From: Paenibacillus arenilitoris
GTDB lineage: Bacteria; Bacillota; Bacilli; Paenibacillales; Paenibacillaceae
Assembly: GCF_014705655.1 (NCBI RefSeq)
Contig: NZ_JACXIY010000018.1
Location: 1-64,000, forward strand
Direction of reading: 5' to 3'
DNA length: 64,000 bases
Under the pieces are notes generated by a model. That model did not search any database, was not told the origin of the DNA, and saw only the letters and a program-made list of their open reading frames with translations. The stretch's first letter is position 1, and each line of letters starts with the position of its first letter. Positions 8,463-16,160 of this stretch are shown here, piece after piece. A program made the translations under genes and the position numbers.

Positions 8463-9110
8463 ATGACGACAAATACGACGACCGCCGGGGTACCCGGCTT
8501 CACGCAGCAGGATTTCGACGTCTTCCGGCTTCAGGGGCTTGAGGAGCGGATGGCGGCGATCCAAAACCGGATTCAACCGAAATTCCGCGCGATCGGCGAG
8601 CGGCTCGCCGCCGACGCAGCCGTTCATGCCGGCAACGAAATGCATCTGCACATCGCGAGGCACCTACGGCGCAAAGTGAACCCGCCGAAGGACACCTGGC
8701 TTGCCATTTGCGGCAATAAGCGGGGGTACAAAGCGCATCCGCATTTTCAACTCGGACTGTTCGACGACCATTTGTTCATGTGGCTTGCGTTTATATACGA
8801 ACTGCCGAACAAGTCCGGGATCGCGACGGCGCTCTTGAACCGGATCGACGACGTCATTGCGGCCGTTCCGGACGATTTCGTCGTCTCGATGGACCATATG
8901 AAGAAGGATTCCGCGGCGGTCAGCGGCATGACGAAGCGGGATTGGACAGAAACGCTCATCCGCTTCAGAGACGTGCAGAAGGCGGAGCTTCTCATCGGCC
9001 GGCATGTCTTAGCGGGTGACGAGCTGCTCCAAGACGGCGAGGCGCTGCTCGGGCTCGCGTCTTCCACCTTCGAGACGCTGATGCCGATTTATCGGATGGC
9101 GAGCGTTTAA
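8463..9110 (+). CDS. yktB: YktB family protein (DUF1054)
   Basis: Cytoplasmic protein of 215 aa matching the YktB/DUF1054 family of Firmicutes: GFTQQDFDVFRLQGLEERM near the N-terminus, then NEMHLHIARHLRRKVNPPKD, TWLAICGNKRGYKAHPHFQL and FMWLAFIYELPNK. The family has a known fold but no established function. The ATG at 8463 was chosen because AGGAGAGGAAG precedes it; the upstream ATG at 8433 has no ribosome binding site. It begins 39 bases after the response regulator stop, so it may be read through from that operon. A shared terminator follows. Confidence 0.88.
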   Translation: MTTNTTTAGVPGFTQQDFDVFRLQGLEERMAAIQNRIQPKFRAIGERLAADAAVHAGNEMHLHIARHLRRKVNPPKDTWLAICGNKRGYKAHPHFQLGLFDDHLFMWLAFIYELPNKSGIATALLNRIDDVIAAVPDDFVVSMDHMKKDSAAVSGMTKRDWTETLIRFRDVQKAELLIGRHVLAGDELLQDGEALLGLASSTFETLMPIYRMASV

Positions 9111-9118
9111 TCGAAATA

Positions 9119-9169
9119 GAGGCTATGCCCGAAGGTTCGAGTGACCTTTGGACATAGCCTCTTTTCTTG
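9119..9169. terminator. Bidirectional terminator between yktB and the MFS gene
   Basis: GAGGCTATGcCC pairs with GGaCATAGCCTC and is followed by TTTTCTT on the plus strand; A-rich bases before it serve the minus strand. It separates two convergent genes. Confidence 0.8.
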
Positions 9170-9177
9170 TTTGACGA

Positions 9178-10371
9178 TTAGTCGGTATTGCCCGCTTGTT
9201 CGGACTGCAGCCCGTTCTTGTCCAACTGGCGGAATCGGATGAGCAGCAGCAGCGCCGCAAGGCACAGAATGCCGCCGAGCAAATACGGCAGCCCCATCTG
9301 CACCGTGAAGATAAACGAGCCGAGCAGCGGTCCCGCGATCCGCCCGAGGCTGTCCATGGAAGAGCTTAAGCCGGAAGCGACCCCTTGTCCGACCGTCGTT
9401 TTCTGGGTAATAAGCGACGTTACGCACGGACGGATAAGCGCGTTGCCGATCCCGAATACGGCCAGCGACATCGTCGCCCACCACAGCGTATGGGCGGCGA
9501 GCAGCAGGAAGAAGCCGAGCGCCGAGATCGCCAGTCCGATCGCGATATACTTCGTCTCCTCGCCAATCTTGATTCTCCGCCGCACGAAGCCGCCCTGGAC
9601 GAGCGCCCCGACGAAGCCGCACACGAAAAACAAAATGCCGACCTGCAGAGGCGTCACGTCGAAGCGGCGCATTCCGAAAAACTGCAGCGTCGCTTCCATT
9701 CCCGCCAGCGTGAACGTAACGAAGAAAGCGAGCACGTACAAATATTTGAGCGGGCCCGTAAAAGCCGTCCAGCGGGATACCCGCTTCGCTGCCCGCTCCT
9801 TCCGCTTCTCCGGCGCCAGCGACTCCTTCAGCTTGGCCGCCGCCAGTGCGAAGGTGACGAGCGCAAGCGCGGACGCCGCGTAGAACGGCGTCTCAAGCGA
9901 GACGACGCTGAGCAGGCCGCCGAAGCCGGGACCGATCGTAAAGCCGAGGCCGATCGACATGCCGACGAGCCCCATCCCCTTGGTCCGGTTCTCGGCCGTC
10001 GTAATGTCCGCGACGTAGGCGACGATGACGGAAGCAACCGCGCCGGAGAAAAATCCGCCCAATATTCGGGACAAGTACATAAGCGGCAAATGGCCTGCGG
10101 ACAGCCCGAACAATAGAAAGCTTGCCGCGAAGCCGAGCACGCCGACGAGGATGATCGGCCTGCGCCCGATCCGATCCGACATGCCGCCCCATAGCGGCGA
10201 CAGGACGAACGATATGGCCGAATAGACGGCCAGCATCCAGCCCGTATGGATTTCCGCGTTCTCCGGGTCGGCTTCCTGTATAATTTCCGGCATAACCGGG
10301 ATGATAATTCCGAATCCAATAAAGGTCGTCATTAATATGGCCATTACGACAAGCAAGCGTTTATCTTTCAT
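9178..10371 (-). CDS. MFS drug-efflux transporter
   Basis: Proton-coupled efflux pump of 397 aa with 12 predicted membrane helices. The N-terminus MKDKRLLVVMAILMTTFIGF leads into helix 1; the loop between helices 2 and 3 has the MFS motif A (GGMSDRIGRRPIILVG), and motif C-like glycines occur in helix 5 (GLVGMSIGLGFTIGPGFGGL). This pattern belongs to the 12-helix DHA1 drug antiporters (TetA(B)/Bmr relatives). The ATG at 10371 has GGAGGGG upstream. It is monocistronic and shares the terminator with yktB. No regulator is adjacent; substrate cannot be read from sequence. Confidence 0.9.
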   Translation of the reverse strand: MKDKRLLVVMAILMTTFIGFGIIIPVMPEIIQEADPENAEIHTGWMLAVYSAISFVLSPLWGGMSDRIGRRPIILVGVLGFAASFLLFGLSAGHLPLMYLSRILGGFFSGAVASVIVAYVADITTAENRTKGMGLVGMSIGLGFTIGPGFGGLLSVVSLETPFYAASALALVTFALAAAKLKESLAPEKRKERAAKRVSRWTAFTGPLKYLYVLAFFVTFTLAGMEATLQFFGMRRFDVTPLQVGILFFVCGFVGALVQGGFVRRRIKIGEETKYIAIGLAISALGFFLLLAAHTLWWATMSLAVFGIGNALIRPCVTSLITQKTTVGQGVASGLSSSMDSLGRIAGPLLGSFIFTVQMGLPYLLGGILCLAALLLLIRFRQLDKNGLQSEQAGNTD

Positions 10372-10477
10372 GATGCAACCCCTCCACCAACCTATGTTAC
10401 CATAATCGTCCTGCCGTCATGTATGAACAATTCAAGAACAAATCCCTACCCGGTACGGAAATATCGGAAAATCAAGC

Positions 10478-10505
10478 TTGCAATCGCCCCCGTATTTGCT
10501 ATACT
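10478..10505 (+). promoter_or_regulatory. Promoter of the speA-type gene
   Basis: TTGCAA and TATACT separated by 16 bases, 52 bases upstream of the ATG at 10558; a good vegetative-type promoter. Confidence 0.6.
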
Positions 10506-10557
10506 CAAGCTTGTTTGTTATCTCGAATTTTTGAAGCGAAAGGCAGGGACGAACGTC

Positions 10558-12027
10558 ATGGATCATAACAAAACCCCGCTCTTCAGCGCGCTTCGCCGGC
10601 ATGCGGAGCAGGATCCCGTTCAATTTCATATACCCGGACATAAAAAAGGACTCGGCAGCGATTCGGAATTCCGCGAATTTATCGGCGATAACGCGCTGTC
10701 CATCGATCTGATCAATATTGCCCCGCTGGACGATTTGCACCAGCCGACCGGCGTCATCGAGGAAGCGCAGCAGCTCGCTGCGGACGCTTTCGGCGCCGAC
10801 TACACGTACTTCTCCGTACAAGGAACGAGCGGCGCGATCATCACGATGATCCTCACCGTCTGCGCGCCCGGAGAGAAAATCATCGTGCCGCGCAACGTTC
10901 ATAAATCCATTATGGCCGCGATCATTTTCGCCGGAGCCAGACCCGTCTTTATATCGCCGGCGCGCGACAATAACCTCGGCATCGACCACGGCATCACGAC
11001 CCGCTCGGTGCGAAAGGCGCTGGAACGCCATCCCGATGCCAAAGCGGTGCTCGTCATCAATCCGACCTATTTCGGCATCTGCGCCAATTTGAAGGAGATC
11101 GTCGATCTCGTCCACAGCTACGACATACCGGTTCTCGTCGACGAAGCGCACGGCGTGCTCATCCACTTTCACGAGAAGCTCCCGATGTCGGCTATGCAGG
11201 CGGGCGCGGACATGGCCGCGACGAGCGTCCATAAGCTTGGCGGCTCCATGACGCAAAGCTCGGTGCTTAACGTCAAGAAGGGACGGGTCAATCCGCATCG
11301 CATTCAGACTGTCATCAGCATGCTGACGACGACCTCGACCTCGTATATATTGCTCGCGTCGCTTGATACGTCGAGGCGCAATCTCGCGCTTAACGGACAT
11401 GCCTTAGCGGAGCGGGCCATCGAGCTCGCCCAGGATGCCCGGCGGCAAATCAACGAAATTCCGGGCTTGCAATGCTTCGGGGAAGACATTCTCGGCGGAG
11501 AAGCCACCTACGACTACGATCCGACCAAGGTGTCGATCCATGTCCGGCATCTCGGCATAACCGGCTACGAAACGGAAAACTGGCTCCGCGAGCATTATAA
11601 TGTAGAAATCGAAATGAGCGATATGTATAACATTTTGTGCCTTGTTACGCCGGGAGATACATCCGAATCCGTGGCCAAATTAATTGCCGCGCTGCGCGGC
11701 TTGTCGGACCGCTTCTTCGAAGGCGCGGAAGCGAGGGAGCTCGTCGTCAAAATTCCGGATATCCCGCAGCTGTCGCTGACGCCGCGCGACGCCTTCTACG
11801 GCGAGACGGAAATTATCCCGTTCAAGGAATCGGCCGGACGGATCATCGCGGAGTTCATTTACGTCTATCCGCCGGGCATTCCGATTTTGCTGCCGGGCGA
11901 AGTCATTTCGCAAAAAAACATCGATTACATCGTCGACCATGTCGAGGTCGGGCTTCCGGTCAAAGGGCCCGAAGACCGAAGCATCGAATTCGTCAAAGTC
12001 ATCGTCGAGGAAACCGCGATTTCTTAA
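10558..12027 (+). CDS. speA: Orn/Lys/Arg decarboxylase family enzyme, arginine decarboxylase-like
   Basis: PLP-dependent decarboxylase of fold type I, 489 aa, practically the length of B. subtilis SpeA (490 aa), which makes agmatine for spermidine synthesis. Seen motifs: IPGHKKG near residue 25, the family landmark HQPTGVIEEAQ, YFSVQGTSG, VLVDEAHGVLIHFH with the cofactor-contacting Asp and His, and the PLP lysine in ATSVHKLGGSMTQ. The C-terminal domain ends with YVYPPGIPILLPGE. The start at 10558 was chosen from the family start and promoter distance; the frame extends upstream without a ribosome binding site. Arginine versus lysine specificity (SpeA versus YaaO) cannot be settled by eye. Confidence 0.88.
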   Translation: MDHNKTPLFSALRRHAEQDPVQFHIPGHKKGLGSDSEFREFIGDNALSIDLINIAPLDDLHQPTGVIEEAQQLAADAFGADYTYFSVQGTSGAIITMILTVCAPGEKIIVPRNVHKSIMAAIIFAGARPVFISPARDNNLGIDHGITTRSVRKALERHPDAKAVLVINPTYFGICANLKEIVDLVHSYDIPVLVDEAHGVLIHFHEKLPMSAMQAGADMAATSVHKLGGSMTQSSVLNVKKGRVNPHRIQTVISMLTTTSTSYILLASLDTSRRNLALNGHALAERAIELAQDARRQINEIPGLQCFGEDILGGEATYDYDPTKVSIHVRHLGITGYETENWLREHYNVEIEMSDMYNILCLVTPGDTSESVAKLIAALRGLSDRFFEGAEARELVVKIPDIPQLSLTPRDAFYGETEIIPFKESAGRIIAEFIYVYPPGIPILLPGEVISQKNIDYIVDHVEVGLPVKGPEDRSIEFVKVIVEETAIS

Positions 12028-12041
12028 TGGCATTAATAAAC

Positions 12042-12079
12042 AGCCGCCGCCGTCTGCGCATGACGGCGGCGGCTTTTTG
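12042..12079 (+). terminator. Terminator of the speA-type gene
   Basis: GCCGCCGCCGT / ACGGCGGCGGC with an 8-base loop, then CTTTTTGG; 15 bases after the stop. Confidence 0.9.
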
Positions 12080-12153
12080 GCGTTCCGATCGGCGCTGCCG
12101 ATTATTGTAAACCCAATAGGCGCATGCTATGATGTTGTCAGAGGTGAGATGCA

Positions 12154-12570
12154 ATGAGTCAAAGCGCTTACATAAAATTCGTGCAAGGGTCGACCGTCGA
12201 ACGATTGACCGTGGAGGACATTCGAAGCAAGCTGCTTCATTACCGGGAGCAGACCGCATTGACCGGCTCGCAGCTGGATTGGGACTACTCGGAAGCCGCC
12301 TTCCCCTATACGATCGAATCGAAGCAGGACGACCGCTGGTTTTATTTAAAGGGAATCAATCCGTTATACAAGCATATTATTTTCGGTCCCGGCGAGACGC
12401 TCAGCACGGACGGGCAGACCGTTCCGTGCGTCCAGGTCGTCCTACCCGACGAAGCGACGCACGGCGACAAAGCCAAAGCGAACGAGCTGTGCAAATATAT
12501 GGCGAAGCACTACCAAGCCGAACTTACCATGTTCAACGGACGAACGATTTACTACAATCCGAGAAAATAG
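12154..12570 (+). CDS. Conserved protein, DUF1885-like, 138 aa
   Basis: Small soluble protein, MSQSAYIKFVQGSTVERLTV at the start, then a helix (VEDIRSKLLHYREQTALTGS), the WDYSEAAFPYTIE segment and IFGPGETLSTDGQTVPCVQV. I believe it belongs to DUF1885, a Bacillales family of unknown function with a solved fold; this is recall, not a search. GAGGTGAG precedes the ATG, and a TGCTATGAT extended -10 lies about 26 bases upstream. Monocistronic between two terminators. Confidence 0.72.
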   Translation: MSQSAYIKFVQGSTVERLTVEDIRSKLLHYREQTALTGSQLDWDYSEAAFPYTIESKQDDRWFYLKGINPLYKHIIFGPGETLSTDGQTVPCVQVVLPDEATHGDKAKANELCKYMAKHYQAELTMFNGRTIYYNPRK

Positions 12571-12574
12571 TCCA

Positions 12575-12616
12575 AAGAAGAGATCCGCCGGCATGCGCCC
12601 GCGGATCTCTTCTTCC
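12575..12616. terminator. Bidirectional terminator
   Basis: AGAAGAGATCCGC pairs perfectly with GCGGATCTCTTCT between convergent genes; T/A-rich bases follow on both sides. Confidence 0.8.
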
Positions 12617-12642
12617 CTATTAACCGTCTTTGAAGGAAGGCG

Positions 12643-12951
12643 TTACTTGCCTTCGTTCTCCGTGCGGGCGATTTCCTCGTAGATCGCCGTGACGCGATCC
12701 CACTCGGCGTCGTCTTCGATGCCTACAAGGAAGGACTCGTCGTTTTCTTCTTCAATACGGAAAATGACGCCGTCCGCTTCAGGATCGTTGCGATCCAGCA
12801 AAACGGCATACACATTGTTCTCGGATTCAAACGTGTAGACCATGACCATCTCGCGTTCCTGGCCCTCGTCGTCAGTCACGATAAAGACGTGCTCCTCATG
12901 CTCGTGGTCGTGGCCACAGCCGCAATCGTCCCCATGCTGATGCTCGCTCAT
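12643..12951 (-). CDS. DUF1292 (YrzB-like) protein with a His/Cys-rich N-terminus
   Basis: 102-aa acidic protein. Residues about 25-95 match DUF1292 (YrzB family): HVFIVTDDEGQEREMVMVYT, then YAVLLDRNDPEADGVIFRIE and the closing acidic helix DAEWDRVTAIYEEIA. The first 20 residues, EHQHGDDCGCGHDHEHEEH, are an unusual addition: seven His and two Cys that could bind a metal ion. In B. subtilis yrzB follows yrrK in another locus; here the gene stands alone. Function of the family is unknown. ATG at 12951. Confidence 0.85.
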   Translation of the reverse strand: MSEHQHGDDCGCGHDHEHEEHVFIVTDDEGQEREMVMVYTFESENNVYAVLLDRNDPEADGVIFRIEEENDESFLVGIEDDAEWDRVTAIYEEIARTENEGK

Positions 12952-13021
12952 GCAATTCCCTCATTTCAAAAGTATATACAGACTACCGTATCGTACCATG
13001 TCGGCCCATAAGCGGTCAAAC

Positions 13022-13051
13022 CAAACGCCTCTTCAGAAGAAGAGGCGTTTG
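13022..13051 (-). terminator. Hairpin upstream of yrzB-like gene, probable terminator of neither or weak site
   Basis: CAAACGCCTCTTC / GAAGAGGCGTTTG with a 4-base loop is a perfect stem just after the stop of the 13072-13635 gene, so it probably terminates that gene. The tail GTTTG is only moderately U-rich. Confidence 0.55.
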
Positions 13052-13071
13052 AAGAAGAGAAGACGTAGCGG

Positions 13072-13635
13072 CTACAGCGAGGAAATGATTTTCTCCGATA
13101 CGGGCGTCCATTCGTCCGAGCCTTTCAGCTTGACGAAGAAGCGAATCGGGTATTTCCCGCTGGATTCGAATTTGTATTCGATATCTTCCGTCGCGTACCA
13201 GAAATTGTCGTTCGTAGGACTCACGTTCCCCGTTTGGATCACTTTCTCTTTGCCGGCCGGATCGAAGATGGACACTTTGACGGCCGTAATGTCGGTCTTC
13301 AAATTATCGATTTGGGCAAATACTTTGAAGTTTCCTTGATAGCCTTTCGTTACGTTCCCGAAGACCGTATTGTTCCGGAATAGAAACATGTGCACGTTCG
13401 GCTTATATACGGTCGCTCGTTTAGCTTGGTTATCCCATTCCACGATCGCCTGAAGCGACGTAGCGATTTGGCGAAGCGGCAAATACGTCCTGCTCTCGCT
13501 TACCAGACCGCCGTCGTCCTGCTCGATCCCGTTAATGAATACGCGAACCTTCTGCGTGGCGGCGTCGGCGAACAGCATCGTACCGCCCCACAGCGACAGC
13601 AACATTAGCAATAGAACTACTTTTCTGAACTTCAT
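13072..13635 (-). CDS. Secreted protein with copper amine oxidase N-terminal-like domain
   Basis: Exported 187-aa protein. Signal peptide: MKFRKVVLLLMLLSLWGGTM then LFADA, with likely cleavage near residue 26. Residues about 27-80 (VRVFINGIEQDDGG, YLPLRQIATSLQAIVEWDNQ) match the copper amine oxidase N-domain, which in Paenibacillus is a widespread extracellular or cell-wall module with no enzymatic copper site. The C-terminal half (about 85-187) is a beta-rich domain without a name I recognise. ATG at 13635 with GGAGG upstream. Function unknown; a surface or envelope role is inferred from export only. Confidence 0.78.
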   Translation of the reverse strand: MKFRKVVLLLMLLSLWGGTMLFADAATQKVRVFINGIEQDDGGLVSESRTYLPLRQIATSLQAIVEWDNQAKRATVYKPNVHMFLFRNNTVFGNVTKGYQGNFKVFAQIDNLKTDITAVKVSIFDPAGKEKVIQTGNVSPTNDNFWYATEDIEYKFESSGKYPIRFFVKLKGSDEWTPVSEKIISSL

Positions 13636-13793
13636 AGCTGTAAAACCTCCATCCGATTGCCTGGATGTATGGTTATACTCGCCAATTTCCGCAAAGTTGC
13701 GCCTGTCCTTAAACTTTTTTTTGGCCCGGCGTCATTCGACCGGACCTGTCACTTCGTGTTGAATGCTGCGCTTGCCGGGGAAATATTCGCGAA

Positions 13794-14000
13794 TTACCCG
13801 TATGTCCTCGTCAGAATGCACGGAACGCCCTTTCCGACCGCGCCCGGCTGCCGCATCCTCGCCAAATAGCTCATACCGCGCGCGCACGGGGTTTTGCATA
13901 CCGCGCATGTATCCGAAAGGACGAGTTTGTAAGAGTACTGCTTTCGATCGCTCGAAACCTTCTTTTTCTTTGCCGTCTTCCCTTTGCCCTTGCTGCTCAT
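13794..14000 (-). CDS. Small CxxC protein, 68 aa
   Basis: Starts MSSKGKGKTAKKKKVSSDRK, a strongly basic tail, followed by SYKLVLSDTCAVCKTPCARG with a CxxCxxxC cluster and then VGKGVPCILTRTYG with a fourth Cys. The four cysteines suggest a small zinc site. I chose the ATG at 14000 (TGGAGGGGAAGCCAGG upstream). It is divergent from the metallo-hydrolase gene. I recall similar small proteins in Paenibacillus, without a function. Confidence 0.65.
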   Translation of the reverse strand: MSSKGKGKTAKKKKVSSDRKQYSYKLVLSDTCAVCKTPCARGMSYLARMRQPGAVGKGVPCILTRTYG

Positions 14001-14070
14001 CCTGGCTTCCCCTCCACTAAGCGTATCGCTATTGCATTGTATGTAGGAAAGGGCGTTTGCGCATCGGCGT

Positions 14071-14100
14071 TTGTCAGGGATTCTCCACATTTGGTACATT
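14071..14100 (+). promoter_or_regulatory. Promoter of the MBL-fold gene
   Basis: TTGTCA and TACATT with an 18-base spacer, 30 bases before the ATG, with AAGGAGG as ribosome binding site. Confidence 0.5.
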
Positions 14101-14129
14101 AGAGTTGGAAACGATAAGGAGGTTATCCC

Positions 14130-14855
14130 ATGCAGATTCGAATGGTCGGCACCGGAAGCGCTTTTGCCAAAAAATACGACAACAACAACGCCTTGATCGA
14201 GACGGACGGCTATCGCCTGCTCGTCGATTGCGGCATTACGCTGCCGAAGGCTTTGCATCAGATGGGGCACACGTTCGAGGACATCGATGCGGTGTTGATC
14301 AGCCACATTCACGGCGATCATGTCGGCGGACTTGAGGAGTTCGCGTTTCAAATGATGTTCAAGTACAATCGCAAGCCGGTGCTCTTTATCGCCGACACGC
14401 TGATCGAGCCATTATGGGAGCAAACGCTGCGCGGCGGATTAACGCAGGACCCGCTCAACAAGCTGGAGCATTTTTTCGATGTAAGGCCAATCGCCGAAGG
14501 GGTTGAAACGGAGCTTCATCCCGGGCTGAAGGTTAAGCTGCTTCAAACGAAGCATATCCCGAACAAGCGGAGCTACTCATTCTTGTTCAATGGATGTTTC
14601 TTCTACTCCGCCGATATGAAGTTCGACAGAGAGCTGCTGCTTCGGCTTGCCGACGAAGGAGTGAAGGCGATCTATCACGATTGTCAGCTCGAAGCGCCGG
14701 GTGCGGTGCACGCTACGTTGGACGAGCTGCTGACGCTTCCCGAGAACGTTCAGAAAATAACGTGGCTGATGCATTACGGCGACGCGATGGAGCAATATGC
14801 CGGCCGAACCGGGCATTTGCGCATCGTCGAACCTCGCAAGCGATACGATATTTAG
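14130..14855 (+). CDS. MBL-fold metallo-hydrolase
   Basis: Cytoplasmic 241-aa protein with the metallo-beta-lactamase fold. The metal motif HxHxDH is seen as LISHIHGDHVGGLEEF (about residues 53-65). Later ligands are plausible at KHIPNKRSYSF, SADMKFD and the terminal MHYGD. The start MQIRMVGTGSAFAKKYDNNN is typical of RNase Z/PhnP-like phosphodiesterase-type members; the protein is shorter than RNase Z and lacks its exosite arm, so it is not likely the tRNA 3' nuclease. Substrate unknown. Monocistronic, followed by a hairpin. Confidence 0.88.
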   Translation: MQIRMVGTGSAFAKKYDNNNALIETDGYRLLVDCGITLPKALHQMGHTFEDIDAVLISHIHGDHVGGLEEFAFQMMFKYNRKPVLFIADTLIEPLWEQTLRGGLTQDPLNKLEHFFDVRPIAEGVETELHPGLKVKLLQTKHIPNKRSYSFLFNGCFFYSADMKFDRELLLRLADEGVKAIYHDCQLEAPGAVHATLDELLTLPENVQKITWLMHYGDAMEQYAGRTGHLRIVEPRKRYDI

Positions 14856-14867
14856 CCCGAGCATTCA

Positions 14868-14908
14868 AAAAACCTCCAGCTGCGTCATGCCGCAATTGGA
14901 GGTTTTGG
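14868..14908. terminator. Hairpin between convergent genes
   Basis: AAAACCTCCA and TGGAGGTTTT form a stem around an 18-base loop between the MBL-fold gene and the DUF3892-like gene; usable in both directions. Confidence 0.6.
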
Positions 14909-14957
14909 TTTGCCATCGTTCGAATCGGTCCGTCATACGCTTCCGTCTTCGGTTCCG

Positions 14958-15215
14958 TCAGAAATTAGGCAGGTTGTCCAGGTTGTTCGACGGATCGCCG
15001 TCGGCGTCGCCGCGGATGTGCAGCTCGCCGTCCCTGCCCTTGAACGCGTTCACGCCGGCGATATGGCCGGCTTGCACTTCCTCCAGCGCGGTCTGGTAAT
15101 CAAGCACGCGTCCGCCGGACGTCTTGAAGGCCGTCAAATCGCCGTCCCCGTTTTTCTGCACGGCCACGATTTGCTCTCTCGCATCTTGTCCGCCCGCTTG
15201 GTTCTGTTCATTCAT
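14958..15215 (-). CDS. DUF3892-like small protein, 85 aa
   Basis: Residues about 13-85 read REQIVAVQKNGDGDLTAFKT, SGGRVLDYQTALEEVQAGHI, AGVNAFKGRDGELHIRGDAD and GDPSNNLDNLP, the DUF3892 pattern of Firmicutes, whose function is unknown. I chose the ATG at 15215 with GGAGCTGGAAG upstream. Not linked to other genes. Confidence 0.85.
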   Translation of the reverse strand: MNEQNQAGGQDAREQIVAVQKNGDGDLTAFKTSGGRVLDYQTALEEVQAGHIAGVNAFKGRDGELHIRGDADGDPSNNLDNLPNF

Positions 15216-15301
15216 AGCTTCCAGCTCCTTCTTATTGACAGATTGTACAGCCAACCTTTATTTTGCGCAGCTAGCGTCCATTTCTATGCATGAAATGCGC
15301 A

Positions 15302-15345
15302 TAAAAAAATCCGGTTCCCGCAAATTTGGCGCGGAAGCCGGAAGC
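15302..15345 (-). terminator. Terminator after the 55-aa membrane protein
   Basis: On the minus strand CTTCCGCGCC...TGCGGGAACCGG pairs imperfectly and is followed by ATTTTTTT; it lies about 10 bases past the stop at 15353. Confidence 0.65.
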
Positions 15346-15352
15346 CGGACGC

Positions 15353-15520
15353 TTATTTCGTTTTTTTTCGATCGGCCGGCACTTTCCTTCCCCATACGAA
15401 TTGCTCGTCATAAGCAAGCGTATCCTCCGCGACGAGCTTGGCGACCGCCCCGAGCACGATCCCGATAAACCCGAACATCCCGATTACCCATACCGCCAAA
15501 AAAGCATATTGTGCAGCCAT
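15353..15520 (-). CDS. Small single-pass membrane protein, 55 aa
   Basis: A complete gene too short for usual gene calling: GGGAGGCGG, then ATG at 15520. The sequence begins MAAQYAFLAVWVIGMFGFIG and continues IVLGAVAKLVAEDT, one membrane helix of about 22 residues, and ends in a basic tail KVPADRKKTK. It is followed by its own terminator. I do not recognise the family. Ribosome binding site, helix, charged tail and terminator together support a real gene. Confidence 0.7.
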   Translation of the reverse strand: MAAQYAFLAVWVIGMFGFIGIVLGAVAKLVAEDTLAYDEQFVWGRKVPADRKKTK

Positions 15521-15589
15521 TCGAAACCGCCTCCCGAGCGCTTTCTAGTATCGTATGCCGGGGCCAAACCGTCTAGAATGCGTTTACGC

Positions 15590-15684
15590 GACGAATAGCG
15601 CGGGAGGATCGGATCATACTAATCGAGTCAATCGAAAATCAATCGAATTGCGGCGCGCAGCCCAATCTAAGTGGAGGGATCACG
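15590..15684 (+). promoter_or_regulatory. Possible mother-cell (sigma-E-type) promoter before the 67-aa gene
   Basis: CATACTAA at 15615-15622 resembles the sigma-E -10 (CATACAAT) and a GAATA element lies 17 bases upstream. This is a weak match read by eye. Confidence 0.3.
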
Positions 15685-15888
15685 ATGCTTGAAAATTTGG
15701 AAAGCGGCTACGATTGCGCGAGTGCTTCAACCGATCTGCCGAACCTGTTAAGCGAGCTCGAGCAGCTGGAGCAAGCCGGTCACGCCGGACATTCGGAAGA
15801 ACAGAAGCAGCAGCTTAATCGGCTTCGGAATCAAATCGACTTCATCCGGAACAAATGCGATATCCCGCATGCGCATGGCGAGCAATAA
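15685..15888 (+). CDS. Small hypothetical protein, 67 aa
   Basis: MLENLESGYDCASASTDLPN, then a Glu/Gln/Leu-rich helix (LLSELEQLEQAGHAGHSEEQ and KQQLNRLRNQIDFIRNK) and a C-terminal CDIPHAHGEQ. The middle is probably a two-helix hairpin. GTGGAGGGATCACG precedes the ATG. It lies 52 bases before the YjfB-like gene in the same direction. Not recognised. Confidence 0.6.
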   Translation: MLENLESGYDCASASTDLPNLLSELEQLEQAGHAGHSEEQKQQLNRLRNQIDFIRNKCDIPHAHGEQ

Positions 15889-15940
15889 ACCGTAAAAATT
15901 TTCCTCCCGCCAGCCGATAACAATGGTAGGAGGTGTCACG

Positions 15941-16114
15941 ATGGATATTGCGGCATTATCGATGTCCTTGAGTCAAAACAGCTTACAGCTGTCGGCCAGC
16001 CTCCGCGTCATGGCCATAGCCAAAGACCAGGCCGCCGAGCAAGGACAAAATCTCGTTCAAATGTTAAGCAGCGTCCAGCCCCACTTGGGCCGAAACGTGG
16101 ATATTCGCGCTTAA
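15941..16114 (+). CDS. YjfB-like small protein (putative motility protein family)
   Basis: 57 aa: MDIAALSMSLSQNSLQLSAS, LRVMAIAKDQAAEQGQNLVQ, ending VQPHLGRNVDIRA. This is the pattern of the YjfB family (short helical proteins, MDIxxLSxxMSQ...LxxxVxxxxLKxxxD), labelled 'putative motility protein' on weak grounds. GGTAGGAGGTG precedes the ATG at 15941. Followed by a strong terminator. Confidence 0.8.
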   Translation: MDIAALSMSLSQNSLQLSASLRVMAIAKDQAAEQGQNLVQMLSSVQPHLGRNVDIRA

Positions 16115-16122
16115 CCGGCAAA

Positions 16123-16158
16123 CCCCTAACGCCCGCGAAGGAGCTTAGGGGTTTGTTT
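16123..16158. terminator. Bidirectional terminator
   Basis: AAACCCCTAA pairs with TTAGGGGTTT around a 15-base loop, with GTTTCGTT behind; it serves the YjfB-like gene and the convergent gene ending at 16161. Confidence 0.8.
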
Positions 16159-16160
16159 CG

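Noticed and set aside
9178..10371. Tetracycline resistance gene
   Set aside because: The transporter has general DHA1 features only; sequence read by eye does not support Tet specificity.
10423..10557. N-terminal extension of the decarboxylase from the upstream ATG
   Set aside because: It covers the promoter (TTGCAA/TATACT) and has no ribosome binding site, and the family starts near 10558.
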